Assembly: GCA_963693085.1 (NCBI GenBank)
Contig: OY856412.1
Coordinates: 965,182,281-965,246,280 of the forward strand
Direction: 5' to 3'
Origin: Alisma plantago-aquatica
Taxonomy: Eukaryota; Streptophyta; Magnoliopsida; Alismatales; Alismataceae
Length of the DNA: 64,000 nucleotides
The position numbers and the translations under genes are program-made. Numbering within the stretch: position 1 is the first letter of the stretch; every line of letters starts with the position of its first letter. Shown piece by piece: positions 1-10,864 of the stretch. A model generated the notes under the pieces. It was not told the origin of the DNA, ran no database searches, and saw nothing but the letters and a program-made list of their open reading frames with translations.

Positions 1-671
1 ACATGAGATTTAAGCATCTCAATGCCCAGAAAATATCTCACTTTACCCAAATCATTTGTTTGGAAGTGTCTCTGCAACCCTTCCTTCACACGAGATATGC
101 CTGTAGAATCATTACCAGTAATCACTATGTCATCAACATATACAACAATAATGATAGAGCCACAAGAAGAGCTAGAGTAGAATAAAGAGTGATCAGTCAC
201 AGAGCGAGAAAAACCCATCTGGAGTACAACCTCACTAAACTTGTCAAACCAAGCTCGAGGAGACTATTTCAACTCATATATGGCTTTATTCAATTTACAC
301 AACTTCTGACACTCCCCCTGAGCAACAAACCCAGGAGGTTGCTCCATATATATCTCTTCCTATAGGTCACCATGTAGAAAGTCATTCTTAACATCAAGCT
401 GAAATAGGGGCCAATCAAAGGTAGTGGCCAGAGAAATAATAATCCGCACAAAATTTAGACGAGCTACTGGAGAAAAGGTCTCAAAGAAATCAACTCCATA
501 GGTCTGTGTGTAGCCTTTTGCTACCAATCTGGCCTTCAACCTCTCAACTAATTCATCCGAATTATGTTTGATGGTGAAAACCCATATGCAATCCATTGTT
601 TTCTTCCCTGTAGGTAAGTCAACAAGATCCCATGTGTCATTATGCAAAAGAGCTAACATCTCAAGCTGCAT
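1..671 (-). pseudogene. copia A reverse transcriptase, partial
   Basis: The open part (360-671) contains NDTWDLVDLPTGKK, the KARLVAKGYTQTYGVDFFET block and the FDWPLFQLDVKNDFLHGDL block. These are RT motifs with the first catalytic Asp in LDVKNDFLHG. Coding similarity continues downstream in shifted frames. The YVDD catalytic motif is encoded at plus coordinates 129-140 and a YFLGIE-like block lies near base 10-40. A stop near 270 interrupts the segment that should read YGLKQSPRAW. RNase H lies beyond the window. Confidence 0.85.
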
Positions 672-865
672 TGCCTATTTCCAGCCACTGTACTTCAGAG
701 CATCATAGTGATTCCTTGGTATATCAACAAAATCAATCCCAATAGCAAATGCGCGGGCCTGCTTAGATAAGTGGGTTAGACAACACACATTTGTAATAGG
801 ATGTCTAATAGTAGAAGAATGCATACCTTTTCGAACATTAATAGGAAGATCAAGATCTGATGCTT

Positions 866-1490
866 CTACAAGAATCTTGTGAGTAGAAACGATGAGGAAG
901 GCTCAAAGACTAGTGTCGCTACCTCTTTTGGATCTTGTCTGCCTCGCCTACTATAAACATATGGGTACTGCTGAATAACAGGCCTGTCAGCTGCCTGCTC
1001 ATCCTGAATAAAAGTATAATTAGGAATGATGGGTGGCGCTCTCTCACTCTGCACAGATGGTGCCACTCTCTCACTCTGAAAATCTGGTGACACTCCCTCT
1101 CTCAACTGCTCCCCCTTACTCATAGCATCGGAGAATATGGAGTGGTCTCATGGAAGGTAAATCCCTAGACACAAACATGCGACGAAGACTAGGGCAGTAT
1201 CACTTGTATCCTTTGCTAGTACTAGAATAACCAAGGAACAAAGTTTTAATAGACCTAGGAGAAAGTTTGTCAGCCTTAGGGTCAAAATTATGGACAAAAG
1301 AAGTGCAACCAAACACTCTAAGGGGAACAGAGAAGGGCTGATCCGTGGGTTGTAACACAGAGAAAGGAGTTTGTCCTTTAAGAATAGAGGATGGTTGTCT
1401 ATTAATAAAGAAGCAAGCGGTTAAAAGAGCTTCAGACCAGAATTTCTTAGGCACACTGGATTGAAACATGATCGATATCTGCAATGCCAT
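866..1490 (-). pseudogene. copia A integrase C-terminal part and pol hinge
   Basis: Residues SVPKKFWSEALLTACFFINR followed by a LRVFGCTSFVH block and a KTLFLGYSSTSKGYK block are the standard end of copia integrase (1200-1490). A separate frame at 866-1123 covers the variable hinge before RT (Ser/Pro-rich, ending QQYPYVYSRRGRQ). The HHCC zinc finger and the D,D35E core that should precede this are missing: only about 150 bp separate it from the protease end. This is an internal deletion of roughly a kilobase, judged against the usual size of the family. Confidence 0.8.
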
Positions 1491-1651
1491 AGTAAGGGGG
1501 AACCACTCAACAGAATGGATGGAGCTGGAGCAGATATTGGGTGAGGTAGACTGTCACTGTGGAAAAGGTAGAGATCACCTTTCCTAGCCCCCCCCACCAA
1601 TCGTCCTCATACTCTTGAGATCCAGTAAAACAAAACAAGAAGGCCCAAATG

Positions 1652-1891
1652 TTATCGTACATTTACAATGTCAATCAATTTTGCAACATAAAGAAGATTA
1701 AAAGGAAACTCAAGCACAAAGTGTACAAATTTAAGATCAATCTTGGGTGTTAGAGGGACATATCTACTAGCTAGAACTCTCCTTACTGAACCATCTTCCA
1801 GTGTGATAGATTGGTGAGGGATATACGAGTCAATAGATTGGAGCAATCTCTTCATACCAGTCATGTGCTGTGACGCACCAGAGTCAACCAC
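1652..1891 (-). pseudogene. copia A aspartic protease fragment
   Basis: This lies in the same frame as gag, just past its stop. It begins VDSGASQHMTG, the retroviral-type aspartic protease active site (Asp-Ser-Gly-Ala) in its copia form. The rest (SITLEDGSVRRVL, then LPFNLLYVAKLI-like residues) matches the usual copia flap and C-terminal pattern. The frame ends early at 1652. About 40-100 bp downstream another frame shows the start of the GAG-pre-integrase region (GGARKGDLYLF), after which the element jumps to the integrase C-terminal part. Confidence 0.8.
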
Positions 1892-1897
1892 CCAAGA

Positions 1898-2932
1898 TCA
1901 AGTAGAACCAGAATTTATGAGAGATGTAGCCTGATTACCCGCAGTAGATGTCAGGTTTGCTGATGACGAAGATGAAGATCCCACACTCATGTGCTGTGTA
2001 GCCTGAATGAACCGATCATACTCCTCCTGAGTAAGAGTGATGCCGGTCCCAGAATTGATGCCCACAGCTAAAGACGGAGAGGAATCTATAGAGGTGGCAC
2101 AATGTGCTGCCCCCACACGAGGTGCAGTAGGTCTCCCATGTTTCTTCCAACACTTCTCCACTATATGTCCCGGTTTGTCACAGAATGTACACTTAAGACG
2201 TATCCCACGTCCTCTGCCCATACCAGGTCGTCCTCCTCTCACTGCAGTAGCTACAGATGTATGAGACTCCACAGAAGATATAGTAGAGACAAGATTAACA
2301 AACTTAAAAATATACTGGTTAATTCTCGAATAGGCTTCCACAAGACTTGACAATTTATCAGAAGCCAGAATGACACTCCTGGCAGAACCACAATTGGAAT
2401 TAAGTCCGGATAGAAATTTAGTAGTAACCAGGTCGTCTCTGTCTTTGATCTGTGCAGCAACTGTCATAGGATGACAGTAGCTCAGTTCTTGAGCAAGTGC
2501 CTGAATAGCTCCAAAGTATTCATCAAGAGATCTATCACCCTGCCTCTCAGCAAACATATGATCATATATCATGAATTGCCGAAGAGCATTCTTCTCTTGA
2601 GAATAGTGCTTCTTCACGGCGTCCCATATCTCTTTAGCTGTAGTATAGAACATAAACCTAGCCGCAATTGCAGGTTCCATACTATTCCATAACCAAGTCT
2701 TCACAAGACTGTCATGACGCTTCCATTCAGCATATCCTTTATCAGTAGAGTCCAGGGGACCCGAGTCAACATGTCTCGCCTTGTCGCGAGATTCCAAGAC
2801 AGTGTGAACAACGTTCATCCATAGTAGATAGTTGTTCCCGTTGAGTTTGATGGAGGGTATAGGAGACACCTCGCTATAGGGAGTCTTGGTGTCCTCCATT
2901 GTAGACGGGAACTTAGTGACGGATTGATACAT
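1898..2932 (-). pseudogene. gag: copia A gag (nucleocapsid) open reading frame
   Basis: A 344-residue open frame. The N-terminal part has the copia gag signature (LNGNNYLLW near residue 30, a Trp-rich UBN2-like region, then the KEIWDAVKKHYSQ and LDEYFGAIQALAQEL blocks). A CX2CX4HX4C zinc knuckle (CTFCDKPGHIVEKC) near residue 250 would bind RNA. The first ATG is at 2932; an internal Met about 12 residues in is an equally good start. The frame ends at a TGA, and the protease follows in the same frame just after it, so this stop breaks what is normally one gag-pol frame. The Ser-rich tail before the stop is low complexity. Confidence 0.85.
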
Positions 2933-3464
2933 GTCATAGAGAAAGATGAGGTGACGGAGAGATACACATCACGGAGATAGATGAGGTGACAGAGAGATAC
3001 ACGTCACAACACAAAAAAAAACACACGGATAAATGCGCTACTGACGCATTCACAACCTCCAATCGATTTTCCTAATCACACATGAATGATATGTGATTAG
3101 GAGAGCACTCAGGAAGAGACGAGTCCCTCAGATTGGGCTTTAGATAGTCGTTGGATCAACCGGAGACTCCCAAACAGTAGTTCCGGCTCTTGAGAACTGG
3201 CCGAAAACTGCTGTAAACCAACCGAAAGCTTGCTAGTGGCTTCGGTCCTTGGTGGCTAGATCTACAACAGTGAGAGAAAAGCTGCTATCGATCCAACGAT
3301 GAAGACGGCTAGAGGTTGCGAGCCCACCAGCACCCACGCTGGCGGCGGGCTGCTGTTCCTGCCGGCCCGACGACCGAGGTGGCCGCGGCGCCTGGAGAAG
3401 GTGAAAGGAGGTGGGGAGGCTGTGGCGGCGGCTTGTTGAGGAAGCGGGACCACGGATCAAAGAC

Positions 3465-3476
3465 GCTTTGATACCA
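3465..3476 (-). other. Primer-binding site of copia A (initiator Met tRNA type)
   Basis: On the minus strand this reads TGGTATCAAAGC, one mismatch from the usual plant initiator-methionine tRNA complement TGGTATCAGAGC. It directly abuts the LTR end, which fixes that boundary. Confidence 0.85.
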
Positions 3477-3820
3477 TGTGAAAAGAGACGAGGATGAGAG
3501 GTGACGAACACCGAGAGATTTTTCGGTTGCAAGGAGCAGCTTCTTTGAGAGGGCAATAGCCGTCTCTCTTCTTTTTATATATTAGGGTAAAATATATTGT
3601 GATATAAAGAAGAAAATAAGAGAGAAATAATAAAACAAATAATATAATAAAGATAGAACCAGTTGATGGGTCGTCGATTTCCGCCGCTGTTCTACTCTCG
3701 ATACCATCGACAGGACTGTCGATGGTATCGACAGAATGCTCTTCTGTTGTTGTGATAATCTCAATACCATCGACCTCCTGTCAATAGTATCGACGGAGAT
3801 GCATGTTGTTTCATACAACA
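3477..3820 (-). repeat. 5' LTR of copia A (about 344 bp)
   Basis: On the plus strand the segment begins TGTGAAAAGAGA next to the primer-binding site and ends TTTCATACAACA, so on the minus strand it is bounded by TG...CA. A TATA-like motif (ATATAAAAAG on the minus strand, near 3571-3583) lies about 100 bp from the inner end, as expected for U3/R. The U3 part holds a perfect 14-bp-arm hairpin (3699-3712 and 3717-3730) and a second imperfect one near 3764-3790. The outer boundary is inferred from the TG/CA rule because the partner LTR is out of view. Confidence 0.65.
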
Positions 3821-4583
3821 TATGCATCCAGCTGTATCAAACCAAATGGTTTAGAAGAAACTTATTACTTTTTATATGCAACTAACCAAAGAAATCTACT
3901 TACATAATAAAATCAGTCCTTATAATCTTGTTTCTTGGTGAATCATAGAACTGTACTCTAGTACACCCTACCAATCAGGGCCTTAGTAGATTAAAGTGTT
4001 TGACTTGGTTTGTTTATGTTTGGTACTATGCAATGTCAAGCAGAAAAATGTCTACAATATTCCTCACTTCAACCTCAAGCCCTGAAGGTCTTCTGCCTAC
4101 CATTTTTCTAATCCAACTGCCAGTTGGGAAAATGGACCGCGCCATATGTGGCACAGTTCCTTTTCAGTAGATTACTGTACAATCAGATTCCATAGTGTGA
4201 CCACTCAGTACCAAACAAAAAGAGTTGGAAAACGGATGTAGTTGAACTACATGTATTAGTTTGCAGCCCAAATAAACAAGCCCATAGACATTTTTGATGA
4301 CTTGATGTATATATAGTTCATTACCATCGTCGTTATCATCCTAAGACTAAATCCGTAGCATAGCTATATACATACCACAATTTTCTGATTCAACTTATTT
4401 TTAGGGCAGTCATTGAGATCTCATGGGTTTAGATATCTCCTTATCAATTATTACCCATTTAATTTACTCCACCCCTTTCCTTGTAACTTTGCATGATGCA
4501 ATAATGTCCTTCTAGATTGGTGCACTTACCAAACCATTTAAAGCGACTATATTTTCATCTTATTCTGTAATATGTAAAATTAG

Positions 4584-5007
4584 AAAAAAAACCAATTTAG
4601 CATATTTTTACAAAAATATTTACCAACATAGCACACTTTGCAAAATATTTCCCAAAGTAGCACACTTTGGTCTAAAAACGCCACTTTGTGTGGAGCTTTT
4701 TGTAACCAGAACTGAAAAGCGCCACAATAATTGGCGTGTCTACTTTTAAATAAAAAAATTGAAAAAAAATAAAAAAAATTGAAAAAGCCACATGAAGTGG
4801 CGTTTTCAATTTTTGTTTATTTTTTTTAATTTTTTTTATTTAAAAGTAGACACACCAATTACTGTAGCGCTTTTCAATCTCGCATATAAAAATGCCACTA
4901 AAAGTGTCGGGTTCCACACAAAGTGTGCTATTTTGGAAAATATTTTACAAAGTGTGCTATATTGGTAAATATTTTTATAAAAGTGTGCTAAATTGGGTTT
5001 TTTCCCC
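4584..5007. mobile_element. Mutator-type foldback MITE 1
   Basis: About 424 bp, almost entirely one inverted repeat with arms of about 200 bp. The left end AACCAATTTAGCA pairs with the right end TGCTAAATTGGGTT. Both arms carry tandem TAGCACACTTTG motifs and a paired GCGCCACA / TGTAGCGC block. The centre is an A/T homopolymer stretch around GCCACATGAAGTGGC. Flanks are identical 9-bp direct repeats TAAAATTAG at 4575-4583 and 5008-5016. Long terminal inverted repeats plus a 9-bp duplication fit the Mutator superfamily. No coding capacity. Confidence 0.88.
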
Positions 5008-5019
5008 TAAAATTAGTTT

Positions 5020-5640
5020 GGTAAATTTGAATGACGGGACTAGGTCTCTTCGGTACAGGAGAATATGAATCAAATGAAGAGTGCAATCACTACGGAGTAC
5101 GAGATAACAAGCGTCGGTTTGAGCAGATCTTGGCATGTGGAACTGATGTTGGTGTCATCGTCTCTGCCGTCATCATGGGAACTGGGCAGGAAAGGAAGCA
5201 GATGACAAATGGCATTTACACAACAAATTCATAGTTTGCCACCAGACTGCACCCTATCAGACTAGCCTACAGTTCAAAACCCCCTCCCCCATGTTGATTT
5301 GATGCTTCTGTGGGTCACTTGAACTCATTTATGCTTACTTCTCTTTATTGTCACTTGCCTTGTACCCAATTTGTTTGGTCCTGCTGTGGCCTCTGTTGTA
5401 GATTGACTTCACGTTAGAGTTTGGACTGTAATGCTATTATTAGTATTTCAAACCTGAAGTCTATTGTAAAAAATGGAACATTGTTGTTATTCTTCCCCGA
5501 TGTTGCACAATGGAAAATGACATCACGGGGAGTGAAGGTTCTGGCCGATCCAAGGATAATAGGAAGTGGAGCCATGGTCTATAATATGTGATTCTAAAAC
5601 CCTAAATAAGAGGCAACACAACCTTTTTTTCCAAGGTGCC
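5020..5640 (+). other. Possible gene-end fragment, unrecognised
   Basis: An open frame at 5031-5234 (67 residues, starting MTGLGLFGTGEYESNEECNH) is followed by 3'-UTR-like, T-rich DNA. I do not recognise the peptide. Composition is less AT-rich than the neighbouring repeats. The part from about 5280 to 5625 weakly resembles 8030-8395, so the segment may be one copy of an old duplication. It could equally be chance. No splice structure could be fixed. Confidence 0.25.
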
Positions 5641-6390
5641 CTGATAGATCGTTGTAAAGCAACGCTTAATTTCTAATACTATTAAATAAAATAAACTCCA
5701 ACATCTTTGCCTCCTGCCCTTGTCCCGCAAACATCATCAATTAGAAGAAGTAGAAGAAATAAAGTACAAGTCAATGGAATACATGAGCGACGCATGAAAA
5801 TCCCAACAAGAATTACTTTGTTGGGTGCAGATTGACTGCAAAGTATGAATTTCAAGTGCAAAAATACATAGTAAATCTACACTTCATCAATCGACTATGT
5901 TTTACCAAACATGATTAAAGGGAGATAGAGTTGTGGTCTGGAACTGAATGCTAAATTTGTTTACTTTTTCATTTTGCTAGTGAACTCAGATCTTGAACTA
6001 TCTCTCATACGTACCCACCGACTTTAAGCTATTAATAGAAGAGTCAAGGAATCTAAGTTCCCAACGGGTTTTCTATCTTTGTTGTTTTAGTGGAAAATCT
6101 ACTCATTACACTTTTCACTTTGGGAGCACAAGCTTTTAAAACGGTACCCATGTAAAGATATGGACGCAATAAGTGAATCTACACAAGATACTGCCTGATC
6201 TAACCACCCAATGAACCTATACGACCAACTCCTTGTAACTTGTCCTTTGCTCTTATTCCCCATGTAGACTCCTCGTCTGGTGTGACTTCTGCTCTGCCCG
6301 ACATCTCCTTGTAATGGCTACTTAAGGCATTCACTGCCATTCTATGTAATTGTGGATGATTAATGAATACAACAACGAGCTCCAAACCAA
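5641..6390. other. No recognisable gene; possible LTR remnant at the right end
   Basis: I see no coding signature between 5641 and 6390. The last few hundred bases lie directly before a primer-binding-site motif (6394-6406), so they may be the LTR remnant of the copia fragment that follows. No TG start or duplicated copy was found to confirm this. Confidence 0.3.
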
Positions 6391-6393
6391 AGA

Positions 6394-6885
6394 TGGTATC
6401 AGCGCCTATTCAATGCTATAACGGCTGAACCACTCTCTCAGACCTTTACTCTGTCAAGCCTTCCCCTTTCACCCTCACCACACTCGTCTTCCTTCTCCTG
6501 CACCTCCATCATACTCCTTTCTTCTTCTCATCTCAACTCGCTATGGCAGCTGTAGCTGCAACCTCCTCCCCAATATCTGTCTACCCTTATCCAGTAGGAC
6601 TAAACATATCGAACTTCCTCTCAATCAAACTCAACTTGAACAACTTCCTTCTCTGGGAAGCACAAGTGATGAACTTTGCTGAAACATGTTGTCTAGAAGG
6701 ATTCCTCAACGGAAGTGAAGCTCCTCCACCTCTTCTCCTCCCCAACGAGTCAGGCATACCAGACGTTAACCCCAGGTACAAGTCCTAAACTAGAACTGAT
6801 AGGCTACTAAAAGGCTGGATCTCCAGCTCACTCACTGAAGAGGTCACAGACAACATCATCGGTATAAGTAATGAGTAGTTGCGGC
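6394..6885 (+). mobile_element. copia fragment: primer-binding site and gag N-terminus
   Basis: TGGTATCAGCGCC at 6394-6406 matches the initiator-Met tRNA primer-binding pattern. After a CT-rich leader, an ATG at 6543 opens an 81-residue frame with the copia gag start (NISNFLSIKLNLNNFLLWEA, then a FLNGSEAPPP block). After a stop at 6786-6788 the homology goes on in the same frame (TDRLLKGWISSSLTEEV) to about 6885 and then ends abruptly. No zinc knuckle, protease or pol follows, so this is a truncated piece. Its orientation is opposite to copia A. Confidence 0.75.
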
Positions 6886-7069
6886 AAGTTGAAACATTAT
6901 AATGATTGTGGGTTGGGGGTCTCTTGATCAACAATTTGGTTGGCATTGTGAATATTTATTATCGTTGGAACACATTTTTTTCCCAGGCAAGTGTAAATCA
7001 GCGAAATGGAGTCATGAATTTCTTCACTTGCTTTTAGTTTGTCTATTGACGCTGAAGAAATTTTATATT

Positions 7070-7984
7070 GGCCAAAAAACCAAAATGGCATGTTTGGACA
7101 TTTTAATTACTAAAATGGCATGATTCAGAACTTAATTCCCAAAATAGCATGTTTCTGAGGCAATACGTCCCCAAAGAGGACATTGCTCCTGGTGGGGACA
7201 ATACGTCCTCTCGAAAAATGTATTGCTATTTTAAATAAGCAATACGTCCTCAGTGGGGACACATTGCCTCCAGCAGAGCAATACGTCCCCAATGAAGACG
7301 TATTGTTTATTTTATTTTTACTTTTTTTAATTACGATACCATGTACATTATATATATACACACATATATATACATGTGTGTTAAATTGTTAAATAAAAAT
7401 AATCCACATTAACTTATATACAATTAACCATATATTTTAAATAATATCTGAACATAATATTGCTATTTTAGTTTTCATTTTTTCTAAGTTTAGAAATAAA
7501 TACATATATATATATATTCTTTATTTGTATAATTTTAAACTTTATTACATAATTTCAGTATTATATCCATTAATTTTAAATACTTTTATCTACATTTATA
7601 AATATTATGTATTAATTAAATATAATATTATTTTATTATTTAATTATCTTCAGGTATTATTTTAAATATATAGCTAATTATATGTAAGTTAATGTCGATT
7701 ATGTTCATTTAGCAATTTAACATATATATGTATATATAATATACATGGTATCATAATTAAAAAAAGTAAAAAAAAAGAAAATAAAAAAGCAATACGTCCT
7801 CACTGGGACACATTGCTCTGTTGGAGGCAATACATCTCCAGAGGGGACGTATTGGCCCATCAGAAGCAATGCGTCCTCTTTGGGGACGTATTGTCTCAGA
7901 AACGTGCCATTTTGAGAATTAAATTTGGAATCGTACCATTTTGGTAATTAAAATGTCCAAACATACCATTTTGGTTTTTTGGCC
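7070..7984. mobile_element. Mutator-type foldback MITE 2 (915 bp palindrome)
   Basis: Starts GGCCAAAAAACCAAAATGG and ends with its exact complement. Identical 9-bp direct repeats TTTTATATT flank it (7061-7069 and 7985-7993). Complementarity continues inward through repeated CAATACGTCC blocks (7160-7310 against 7790-7900) and through AT-rich DNA (about 7360-7450 against 7660-7740), so almost the whole element can fold into one hairpin. The 9-bp duplication and long inverted repeats point to the Mutator superfamily. There is no transposase. Confidence 0.9.
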
Positions 7985-8029
7985 TTTTATATTTGCCCTC
8001 ATCATTCATCAACACTCAAGATTATGGAT

Positions 8030-8400
8030 CAGAGGTGTAATCTTGCTTTGCTAACTCTGGGATTCTGTGCAGGTTCCATCATGCTCTTATGTGGTTCTAT
8101 GGTTTTCTGAACTTGTTTTTGTTCACTGCTCTGGGTCTTTTTCGTTCTTTCTTTCTTCTTCTAGTCCTATACCCCAAGTTTGCTGTTTCCATTGTGGTTG
8201 CACTTGAGAGTTGAGCCAGAATCTGTACTTGTTACAACATTCTTGATTACATATATAACCTAACGACGTCTTTTGTTATGTCTTTTGATGCACACAGTTT
8301 CGACATCATGGGGGGTCAAAAGTATAATAGAAAGTGGCACCTTGGTCTAAAATGTGGTGCTCCTCAACCCAAAAGCAGAGGCAAATACAAATGACAAAGC
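8030..8400. repeat. Diverged copy of the 5280-5625 segment
   Basis: The block at 8303-8395 (CATCATGGGG..., ATAATAGAAAGTGG, CCTTGGTCTA, GAGGCAA) lines up with 5521-5610 (CATCACGGGG..., ATAATAGGAAGTGG, CCATGGTCTA, GAGGCAA). The DNA before each also shows scattered similarity. Identity is modest and judged by eye. Confidence 0.4.
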
Positions 8401-10860
8401 CGGTTATCTTTTTTCCTTTATATTTAGTTTTGTTTTTCGAAAGAAACACAAAGCTTGGTCTTACTCTTCGCATATATAAGCATGAATCCACGCACCTTAC
8501 AACGCCCATGAACCGTCATCATAAGTATCCAAGTAGAGTTCTTTATTCTAGGATCGTGCAGGCGGGTAGAATTTTTTTTGTAGGAGCCGAATCAATGATC
8601 AACCTGTAGCTGTTGCAGAACCTTTTGACTTTGAAGATGAATGAATGAATGGCCTTTGGGTTCCGATCTCACAGGACTCTAACAAGTTCCTACCTGATGT
8701 AGGGCGTCCTGATCATTTCACATCACGTCAACCTCTATCACTAATTGTCTGCCCAGCTGCTCTAACAAATTAAAAACTGATCCAACAAAACTTTGGATCT
8801 CAATTCAACTCCTTTGTTTTTTTATATAAAAAAGATAGACAGGCACGTTCTCTGCCTCTCTCCTCAATGAGTTGCTGGTCATACTATTCCCTAGTAAATT
8901 CTGTTGCCATGGTCAAGCGCGCATACCGGTAAGTAGTAGCATCAGTATAGGTTGTGTCCAATCACAATAATGTATCAACAGCATGAAAACAGTGATGCAC
9001 TGTCAATCCTGCATGGTCCATGGGATCTAGGCCATCTGTCACTTCCATACAGACCTTAGTGGATTCCCAACTCCACTTCGCGGCCCCTCCTCCCTTCCCT
9101 GGACAGTTAAGCCATCTTCTCCACTTCCAGTTACCAGTCAGTAGCTAGGCGACATTACAGGGAGTTCGGTGTTCATCTGTAGGGACCTCGTGCACCTCAT
9201 GTTAACAGTGGATGGCCCTCGTATGAAGAATCGCCACAGAGCCAACATACATTTGACTCCAGGGCGTCAATCTTGGACTGGTGCTGGTGGGGTGTCTACT
9301 GTTTTTCTTATGAGTTCTTTTCCACACACCCAACATACAAACCTAAAACTCTTAGCCCCTGTTTGGTTCTGGACCTTGTCCGGATTTAGAGTAGTCTTTT
9401 TGTGTCAGCTGGGTTCAATACGGACCGGGTTAGTCGCTGCTGGTGTTTGCTTGGGATGTGAGAAACAGACCTAGTTTGGGGTTCCGTAACCTATAAACGT
9501 GCCCAAGTGAGTCCCACTTCGACCGGGATTGCAAACCCACCCCGAATTAGCCGTTGTCGTATATGCGGACCTTTCTCTTCGTCTTGCTGGCCGCAAGTTG
9601 GGCTTACGAGAAATTTCTTCTCCACACAGTGCCGCGTCTTTTCTTCCACACTGATGAGTTGCAGTGCCAAATCCATCTCCATATTCTCACTAGACATCTC
9701 TTCCACGTCACTCTCTCCAAATTCGATGCTTGTTTCTCAAACCACACGTTGCGGCAACTTCCCTAATCCAGTCCGCGTCGCAAGCACATGCTCACCGCGG
9801 CTAGTAAGGCCAACATCTGCCTTGACATCACAGGTAAAGTTACACACGACGCCACCCTAGGTAAGCCCTACTCGCACCTTATCTCCTTGATCGTTGCCCC
9901 CCTTTGAGCCACTGCGTAAGTGACTTGCATAGGAATTCACGGCGACGAAACCCTAACTCGCATGAGTTGGAGAGTGGCTATAAAATCTTGGATATACTCG
10001 CAGATCTCATCACAGTCTACTTCCCATGATCCTACAAATTGTAGCCCAATCCGTCAACGTAGGTTGAAGTGGTTGCAAGGAGCTGTTTGATTTCATATCC
10101 AGGTACTTTTCTCTCTCACCTGTGCATTACATCGCACATTCATCATTTGTTTTGATTGCATATATTTTTCTTACCCCTTTTGGTTTTATCTTTTTATGTT
10201 TGCATACAATGGGATACGCCATGGCTATTGGAACTACAATCACCCACCAACAGGTGCCTCCCCTCTATCAAGGAAAAATAAATTTATATGGAGCTGAATT
10301 TGTCACCCTTTGTTTGCTAACTTGTGTAACGGCTTTATTCTCTCATGAGTCGCATTTATGCCCAATGTTTTCCCTTCCCAAGCACGCTATTCTGTTCATG
10401 TTTTAATTTGTCCAGTATTGTCAATGGTTGTTGTTATCACACACCTGATAATATGCTATGTTATTTGACTCGCATATTATATCATTAACTTATAATCACA
10501 TCATCTATTATGCTCATTACAAGCTTGTGCAAGTATTGTGACCGTAGAAACATAAGACATCTTTCCAATCAGTAATATCCAATACATTTGAGTTTAAACA
10601 TTTTAATTCTAATAAATTTTCAGATGATCTAGGTCTTTGACTTTGGCCATATTTGTGGTTTGTCATTAGACACACCTAACAAGGTCTATTTTATGTTTGG
10701 TATGGTGATAGGTTAAGCTTGTTGATTTCTAGTTAAATTTTTGGTGATGTAGTTAATGATTGGTGAAGTCTGTTGGGTCGGGCAAGCCACTATTTTCTTA
10801 CTTCGAATTCAACTTGTTTATTGTTGTTGTGATCATAAATACCTCATCTGCCATTTAGAT
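8401..10860. other. No recognisable gene
   Basis: Nothing I can name. 9100-10080 is less AT-rich than its surroundings and holds open frames of up to 117 codons without family motifs. A CCAG/GTAC junction near 10100 could be a splice site but has no supporting exon. The motif CCCCTGTTTGGTTC at 9358 is common near ends of plant MITEs, but no paired end was found. Confidence 0.3.
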
Positions 10861-10864
10861 TGTC

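Larger units (their letters stand above)
1..3820 (-). mobile_element. Decayed Ty1/copia retrotransposon (copia A), truncated by window edge
   Basis: Read on the minus strand, the parts follow copia order: LTR (3820-3477), primer-binding site, leader, gag, protease, the start of the GAG-pre-integrase region, integrase C-terminal part, hinge, reverse transcriptase. Integrase before RT is diagnostic of Ty1/copia. The 3' end and second LTR lie beyond base 1, so age cannot be taken from LTR divergence. The coding part is broken by stops and frameshifts and has lost the integrase zinc finger and catalytic core. It is therefore non-autonomous. Confidence 0.9.

Noticed and set aside
9507..9860. 117-codon open frame in a GC-richer patch
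   Set aside because: Overlaps other frames of similar length, has no recognisable motif and no exon structure.
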